Source of the DNA: Geoanaerobacter pelophilus
GTDB lineage: Bacteria; Desulfobacterota; Desulfuromonadia; Geobacterales; DSM-12255
Length of the DNA: 64,000 nucleotides
Assembly (NCBI RefSeq): GCF_018476885.1
Contig: NZ_JAHCVJ010000003.1
Location: 124,001 to 188,000, forward strand
Reading direction: 5' to 3'
Below the pieces are notes generated by a model, which was not told where the DNA came from, ran no database searches, and saw nothing but the letters and a program-made list of their open reading frames with translations. Shown here piece by piece: positions 60,155 to 64,000 of this stretch (position 1 is its first letter; each line of letters begins with the position of its first letter). The position numbers and the translations under genes are program-made.

Positions 60155-60610
60155 TCAAACCTGTTCCTCTCTGGATGCAGCGCTCTGAATCTCTCCCTTG
60201 GCAGCTTCGACGTCGCACCGCTCGACTACATCTCTGAGCCAAGCAATCTCGTCCGGCACAAACTGTTTCGAGTAATCAGTGCCAACATTCAATGCCCAGT
60301 GCAGTGGTGCCTGCGATGTGGCGGCAAGCACAAACCCGGGCATCTCAACACTTTCTACTTCGGCCTGAGCCCAGGCATACATCCGCTCTTTGCTGTCAAA
60401 GAGCATCAGATAATCGTTCCCCTCTGATTCGATAACCAGCGGCAATACCTCTCCCTCAGCTGCCACCATACCAATTTCGATCAACTCCTGATCCCCGAGG
60501 GTAGGCACAAAAAAGGTGGAATTGAGGAAAAGATCAAAATACTTTGATTGGCTCTTGGGGTCGCTCATATCCTTACGGAGCGTATCCAATGCCTGGTCCA
60601 GTTCTGTCAT
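60155..60610 (-). CDS. SseB N-terminal-domain protein
   Basis: A 151-residue soluble protein resembling the SseB N-terminal domain family: FLNSTFFVPTLG, VLPLVIESEGNDYLMLFDSKERMYAWA and LHWALNVGT are typical segments. The function is unknown. The stop is followed immediately by the yaeQ start, giving a two-gene operon. Confidence 0.75.
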   Translation of the reverse strand: MTELDQALDTLRKDMSDPKSQSKYFDLFLNSTFFVPTLGDQELIEIGMVAAEGEVLPLVIESEGNDYLMLFDSKERMYAWAQAEVESVEMPGFVLAATSQAPLHWALNVGTDYSKQFVPDEIAWLRDVVERCDVEAAKGEIQSAASREEQV

Positions 60611-60834
60611 CTAACGGCCTTTCATTGCGTGATTTAAAAATTGAACAATACGTGGTAACGGCCAGGGATTTCAAGCATGAAAGCATAATGGTTGAGAAAC
60701 ATTTTAGGTGGGCGAGCATATCACTAGGATCAACAGGGCATAAATCCTATTACTATTGAATGAACATTGCGTGCAGAATACAAAATGCTACACTCAATTC
60801 TACCCTAACATCAAAATATCAAGATGGGTATTCA

Positions 60835-61374
60835 ATGGCAAATCAAGAACTATTGCAAAAGGTTTTCAACAGGATGGGCTTCAAAGAGTTCCGCTGGATC
60901 GACCCTAAAGAGATAGTTGTTGCCCAGTGGGTGAGAATGAAATGCATGTTTGGCTGTGACAGCTACGGAAAGAACGCTTCCTGTCCTCCAAACACACCAT
61001 CCATACCTGAGTGCAGGACTATATTTGACTCATATAAACTAGGCACTATTTTTCGGTTCTCAAAGAGACTCGACGACCCTGAAGAGAGGCATGAATGGAC
61101 AAAAGGAGTAAATAAAGAACTCCACGAGTTAGAAAAGCAAGTTTTTAATGCCGGTCACTACAAAGCATTTATGCTCTTTGTCGACAACTGCAGGCTTTGT
61201 AGGGATTGCACCAGCTCCCGAGCATCGTGCCGGAATAAAAAAATGGCGCGCCCTAGTCCGGAAGCGATGGGTGTAGATGTTTTTGATACGGCAACAAAAT
61301 TTGGACTCTCAATAAATGTTTTGCCCGATGAACATCAAGAAATGAATATGTACGCAATACTGTTAATTGAGTAG
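60835..61374 (+). CDS. DUF2284 predicted metal-binding protein
   Basis: A 179-residue cytoplasmic protein with cysteine clusters CMFGCDSYGKNASCPPN, then DNCRLCRDCTSSRASC, and EAMGVDVFDTATKFGLSINV near the end. This is the DUF2284 arrangement, in which the cysteines are thought to bind metal or iron-sulfur clusters. I start it at ATG 60835, which begins MANQELLQKVFNRMGFKEF; an ATG 25 codons upstream is in frame but adds an uncharacteristic stretch. The ribosome binding site is weak in both cases. Confidence 0.82.
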   Translation: MANQELLQKVFNRMGFKEFRWIDPKEIVVAQWVRMKCMFGCDSYGKNASCPPNTPSIPECRTIFDSYKLGTIFRFSKRLDDPEERHEWTKGVNKELHELEKQVFNAGHYKAFMLFVDNCRLCRDCTSSRASCRNKKMARPSPEAMGVDVFDTATKFGLSINVLPDEHQEMNMYAILLIE

Positions 61375-61412
61375 AAGTACTTAGAACATGAACATGCTAA
61401 GGAGAAATCAAT

Positions 61413-61790
61413 ATGGGGCTGCTCTCGGGTTTAATGGGAAAAGAAGGCGTTGTTTCAGTAAATAAACTGCAATCTGAATACGAGCAATTGCTGGTTGATG
61501 GAGAAACGGTTGAAGTAGGTTTTCAGGTTTCCCGTGACACTTTTCTCTTCACCAGTAAAAGGCTCATTGTAATCAATGTTCAAGGAGTTTCAGGTAAAAG
61601 AGTTGAATATCTTTCCGTACCTTATGGTAAAATCAATAAATTCAGTGTAGAAGCTATCGGCAGTTTTGATCTTGATGCTGAGCTGAGGATTTGGATTGGA
61701 AATGATTCTGCACCACTGACAAAGAAATTCAACAGTGAAGTCAGCATATATGATTTACAAAAAGTATTAGCAAAGCATTTAATAAAATAA
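61413..61790 (+). CDS. Bacterial PH-domain protein
   Basis: A 125-residue protein with a single bacterial pleckstrin-homology-like domain: GETVEVGFQVSRDTFLFTSK, RLIVINVQGVSGKRVEYLS, PYGKINKFSVEAIGSFDLDA. It is cytoplasmic, and its function is unknown. AAGGAG precedes the ATG. A terminator follows at 61822-61857. It follows the DUF2284 gene by 38 nt and may share its transcript. Confidence 0.88.
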   Translation: MGLLSGLMGKEGVVSVNKLQSEYEQLLVDGETVEVGFQVSRDTFLFTSKRLIVINVQGVSGKRVEYLSVPYGKINKFSVEAIGSFDLDAELRIWIGNDSAPLTKKFNSEVSIYDLQKVLAKHLIK

Positions 61791-61821
61791 ATTTTTAGCT
61801 ATCAAAATAAAGTATCAAACT

Positions 61822-61857
61822 AAAAAGCCTCAAGCGGTAGTAATGCTTGAGGCTTTT
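61822..61857 (+). terminator. Rho-independent terminator after the PH-domain gene
   Basis: Arms AAAAGCCTCAAGC and GCTTGAGGCTTTT lie at 61823-61835 and 61845-61857. A/T on both sides means it may also serve the converging gene at 61891. Confidence 0.88.
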
Positions 61858-61890
61858 CACTCCAAGAGAAAACCTGACTTAAAAAAATCC

Positions 61891-62199
61891 CTATCTATAA
61901 TCATTGTTTCTGAAAATACGATTCATAAATTTACGATGCGATTGGCTGTGCCTATTGCTTTCATTGGTGGTAAAAATGTATCTTAACTTGACCATCTGCT
62001 GATACATCCAGAGACTTCTTCTATCTGGACCGGAATAATCCCCTCCTCCTTGTCCCCGAAGCTGATCGAAATCAACTCGCACCCAGCCACTTGACCGGCG
62101 AAAGGAGACTATTTTCCTGGCTCTGATAAGCATGTCAAGCTCTTCATCATCAACCATTGCCCTTTGACCATTAACATAAAGAACCGGAATTTTCATCAT
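61891..62199 (-). CDS. Small YSGPDRR-motif protein, second of two paralogues
   Basis: A 102-residue protein of unknown function in the same family as the gene at 25148-25405. The shared pattern is VDDEELDMLIRARKIVSFRR followed by SSGWVRV, a gap and DYSGPDRRS. It differs in having a longer basic tail (NRHSQSHRKFMNRIFRNN). Two tandem ATGs (62199 and 62196) follow GAGGA. It stands alone. Confidence 0.75.
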   Translation of the reverse strand: MMKIPVLYVNGQRAMVDDEELDMLIRARKIVSFRRSSGWVRVDFDQLRGQGGGDYSGPDRRSLWMYQQMVKLRYIFTTNESNRHSQSHRKFMNRIFRNNDYR

Positions 62200-62407
62200 G
62201 GCTGTTGTCCTCGCTGAATTGCTAATTGAGATCAGTAGCGAAAAATAGCTACAAATTCATTCAGCTTAAACTATGCCACTGATAACCAACTAAAATCATT
62301 ACCAATAAGAAACAACAAACCAGAAAATGTGCAAACACTGAACTCCGGACTGATCAGACTTCCAACCTCCATTTGCAACTATTGCCGACTCAAATGCGTT
62401 GGCATTT
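62200..62407. other. Intergenic region
   Basis: About 208 nt between the YSGPDRR gene and the end of the zinc-ribbon gene, both on the minus strand. No gene, terminator or motif is seen. Confidence 0.4.
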
Positions 62408-62602
62408 TCATCCTCTTTTCTCGTGGGCTTTGATCCCATGTACCCGTTCATAGGCTTTGCAAAAAGGGCAGACATCGCGCTCGACATTCTTTACAAAGTC
62501 ATTGACAATTCCCTTCTGGTGGTGACGAGCGTGAAGGCAAACCGGGCAAAACTCGCATATTTTCGACAGAGTTATATCCAGGGGAGAAGGTTTTAAGCTC
62601 AT
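62408..62602 (-). CDS. Small zinc-ribbon-like protein coupled to flavoredoxin
   Basis: A 64-residue protein with two CXXC pairs, CEFCPVC and CPFC, about 25 residues apart, and His residues nearby (HARHHQKG), consistent with a zinc ribbon or rubredoxin-like metal site. The ATG at 62602 overlaps the TGA stop of the flavoredoxin gene (ATGA). That coupling and the cysteine pattern indicate a real gene that may serve as a redox or metal partner. An ATG two codons upstream is also in frame. Confidence 0.7.
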   Translation of the reverse strand: MSLKPSPLDITLSKICEFCPVCLHARHHQKGIVNDFVKNVERDVCPFCKAYERVHGIKAHEKRG

Positions 62603-63168
62603 AACCATTCTTTCCCGACGGAAAACGCTTTACCGAGCAGAGGGCCAACAGCATGATACCCCTTGTGGGCAGTATCATAGACTAGCGGTTTTATTTTTAA
62701 GATGTCAGGAAGACCATCTTCGCCCAAAGCACTTTGATCTACCTTCACGTCAATGATCTCACCTATGAATTGAGTGTGGATACCTAATTCCAGAGTATGC
62801 AGCAGCCGACACTCCAGAACCATCGGGAATTCATGCGCATAAGGGGCATCCACAAGCTCGCTTTTAATCGGGGTTAATCCGGCAACTGCGAATTTGTCAA
62901 CATCACGCCCGGAGACAATACCCACGTAGTCAGCTTCTTTCATTTTACCTTCGCAGGCAATTCCCACGGTAAATGCCTTACGCGCCACGATGCTGTCGTA
63001 GGAATATCTGGCCTTGCGCAGGGAAACTGTAACACAAGGAGGATCGGAGCAGCAGATGCCACCCCATGCCGCATTCATCAGGTTAGGCTTCCCTGCTTGA
63101 TCGTAGGTCCCAACCATCAGTACCGGGGTCGGGAAAAGAAGAGTCTTTGCACCGAGTGATTTTTTCAT
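62599..63168 (-). CDS. Flavin reductase-like / flavoredoxin family protein
   Basis: A 189-residue FMN-binding protein of the flavin reductase (flavoredoxin) family: [40 protein letters not shown], and [18 protein letters not shown]. Flavoredoxins bind FMN tightly and transfer electrons, for example in sulfur-compound reduction. It follows the nitroreductase gene by 11 nt and overlaps the zinc-ribbon gene, forming a three-gene redox operon. Confidence 0.9.
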   Translation of the reverse strand: MKKSLGAKTLLFPTPVLMVGTYDQAGKPNLMNAAWGGICCSDPPCVTVSLRKARYSYDSIVARKAFTVGIACEGKMKEADYVGIVSGRDVDKFAVAGLTPIKSELVDAPYAHEFPMVLECRLLHTLELGIHTQFIGEIIDVKVDQSALGEDGLPDILKIKPLVYDTAHKGYHAVGPLLGKAFSVGKEWL

Positions 63169-63179
63169 GTCATATCCTT

Positions 63180-63707
63180 TTATAAGGTCCAGTGATTGTT
63201 TCTGATTTTATCTCGCTGAAGTTTATTGGCAGATACAGGAAGTTTCTTTTCAGCCGGATGTCCGATTCCCAGTATGCATTCCACTTTGACCTGTTCTGGC
63301 AGACCAAGCAGCTCCTGCACATAGGTTTCGGCAGTTTTATCTCCGGAATCATGCTGCCGGTTCCGTATCTGCGCCCAGCAGCTGCCGAGCCCTAATGATT
63401 GTGCTGTAAGCTGGATTATGATCGCTGCGATAGAGCAATCTTCCACCCACACATCAGATTTGCTGCTGTCGGCACAGACGACAATGGCTAAAGGAGCGTT
63501 TTTAAGAAACTCAGAACCATGTTGTTTGGCTTTAGCGAGGTGGGCTATAACCTGCGGGTCATCGACCAGGACAAACTCCCATGGATTGATTCCCCGTGAT
63601 GATGGTGCTCTGAGAGCTGCTTCAAGAAGTAATTCAATGGCATCATGAGGTATTTTTTCTGAGGAAAATTTACGGATGCTGCGTCGTTTACGTAGTAGTT
63701 CGATCAT
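63180..63707 (-). CDS. Nitroreductase family protein
   Basis: A 175-residue FMN-dependent nitroreductase-fold protein: [17 protein letters not shown] (phosphate-binding Arg residues), [32 protein letters not shown] and [12 protein letters not shown]. It transfers hydride from NAD(P)H through FMN; the substrate is unknown. GGAG precedes the ATG. It is the first gene of a three-gene operon with flavoredoxin and the zinc-ribbon protein. Confidence 0.9.
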   Translation of the reverse strand: MIELLRKRRSIRKFSSEKIPHDAIELLLEAALRAPSSRGINPWEFVLVDDPQVIAHLAKAKQHGSEFLKNAPLAIVVCADSSKSDVWVEDCSIAAIIIQLTAQSLGLGSCWAQIRNRQHDSGDKTAETYVQELLGLPEQVKVECILGIGHPAEKKLPVSANKLQRDKIRNNHWTL

Positions 63708-63810
63708 AATCTCTCCGTTAGATCTTGAACTAACCTAGTCTTACTGAGGCCAATACCCCCACCCACTCGGTATAATAGCAGAAGCAGTTGGGAGACTCGG
63801 CGTAGACAAT

Positions 63811-64000
63811 TTAATGCGGTCCGATTCTGAGACTGTGAGTGGCAACGAATATTTCTCTAAGGAAAATGATCAATCCTGCAATCAATAACAACATGGCAAA
63901 GATAAAAAGAAGCGCCACAGGTGTCTTGAGATCAAGATTTACAAATCTTTCAACAAAAAGAGTTGCAATAAGCGTGCAGACGAAAAGTGCTGCGGCAGTG
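63811..64000 (-). CDS. DUF2721-family membrane protein, C-terminal part (start outside window)
   Basis: A partial gene read from the right edge. The last 62 residues contain two hydrophobic helices: one ending FVERFVNLD, and a second, VALLFIFAMLLLIAGLIIFL, running into REIFVATHSLRIG. The FLREI-x2-A motif after the last helix is typical of DUF2721 proteins. The stop TAA is at 63811-63813. The function is unknown. Confidence 0.7.
   Translation of the reverse strand, partial: TAAALFVCTLIATLFVERFVNLDLKTPVALLFIFAMLLLIAGLIIFLREIFVATHSLRIGPH

Overview
The window looks like chromosomal DNA from a member of the Geobacteraceae or a close relative (Desulfuromonadota). The evidence is gene content. There are many exported multiheme c-type cytochromes with CXXCH motifs, a bc-type quinol oxidoreductase carrying extra multiheme subunits, and the anaerobic respiratory TCA set (acnB, monomeric NADP-isocitrate dehydrogenase, malate dehydrogenase, 2-oxoglutarate:ferredoxin oxidoreductase). 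A GEMM-class riboswitch, PAS/HD-GYP/hemerythrin signalling proteins and a FliA-type sigma factor fit as well. I cannot name the species. No rRNA, tRNA, CRISPR array, transposase or prophage was seen. Most genes are closely packed, often with 1-50 bp overlaps, and Rho-independent terminators mark many transcription-unit ends.

Layout. 1-10.2 kb: etfB (etfA starts at the left edge), a PAS hybrid histidine kinase, a FliA/WhiG sigma factor, small unknown genes, a divergent DAC-fold (diadenylate-cyclase-like) protein followed by a DUF4337 membrane protein, then bacteriohemerythrin, a tandem HD/HD-GYP protein and fpg. 10.4-16.1 kb: an exported Cache-domain protein and a six-gene minus-strand NHEJ operon with two Ku genes, LigD split into separate polymerase and ligase genes, DUF72 and a small membrane protein. 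16.2-31.8 kb: acnB, gdhA, an RlmD-like methyltransferase, a beta-hydroxyacid dehydrogenase, nth, a PHP phosphoesterase, a GAF-GspE ATPase and korDABC. 30.8-37 kb: icd-mdh and aspS with a LysM lipoprotein.

37-54 kb is a respiratory region. It holds an octaheme cytochrome, a DUF3373 outer-membrane protein, and an overlapping six-gene operon for a b6f-like complex (cytochrome b, subunit IV, Rieske, and 4-, 10- and 12-heme cytochromes). Next come a monoheme cytochrome fused to three rhodanese domains, an NSS transporter, and a Tat-exported molybdopterin reductase with NrfD and ferredoxin subunits (polysulfide/thiosulfate-reductase type). Together these could carry electrons from menaquinol to sulfur compounds or outward through the periplasm; that is inference. 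54-59 kb: a chemoreceptor with a sigma-28-type promoter, a GEMM riboswitch in front of a secreted M6 metalloprotease, and CheD. 59-64 kb: small housekeeping and unknown genes (HIT, YaeQ, SseB, DUF2284, PH domain, flavoredoxin with a zinc-ribbon partner, nitroreductase, partial DUF2721).

The points most worth a second look are: a nearly identical operator lying over the -10 elements of the acnB and icd promoters; the divergent DAC protein whose catalytic signature motifs are altered; the riboswitch-controlled metalloprotease; the rhodanese-cytochrome fusion beside the sulfur-reductase genes; and a small protein family with a YSGP[ED]RR motif present twice.
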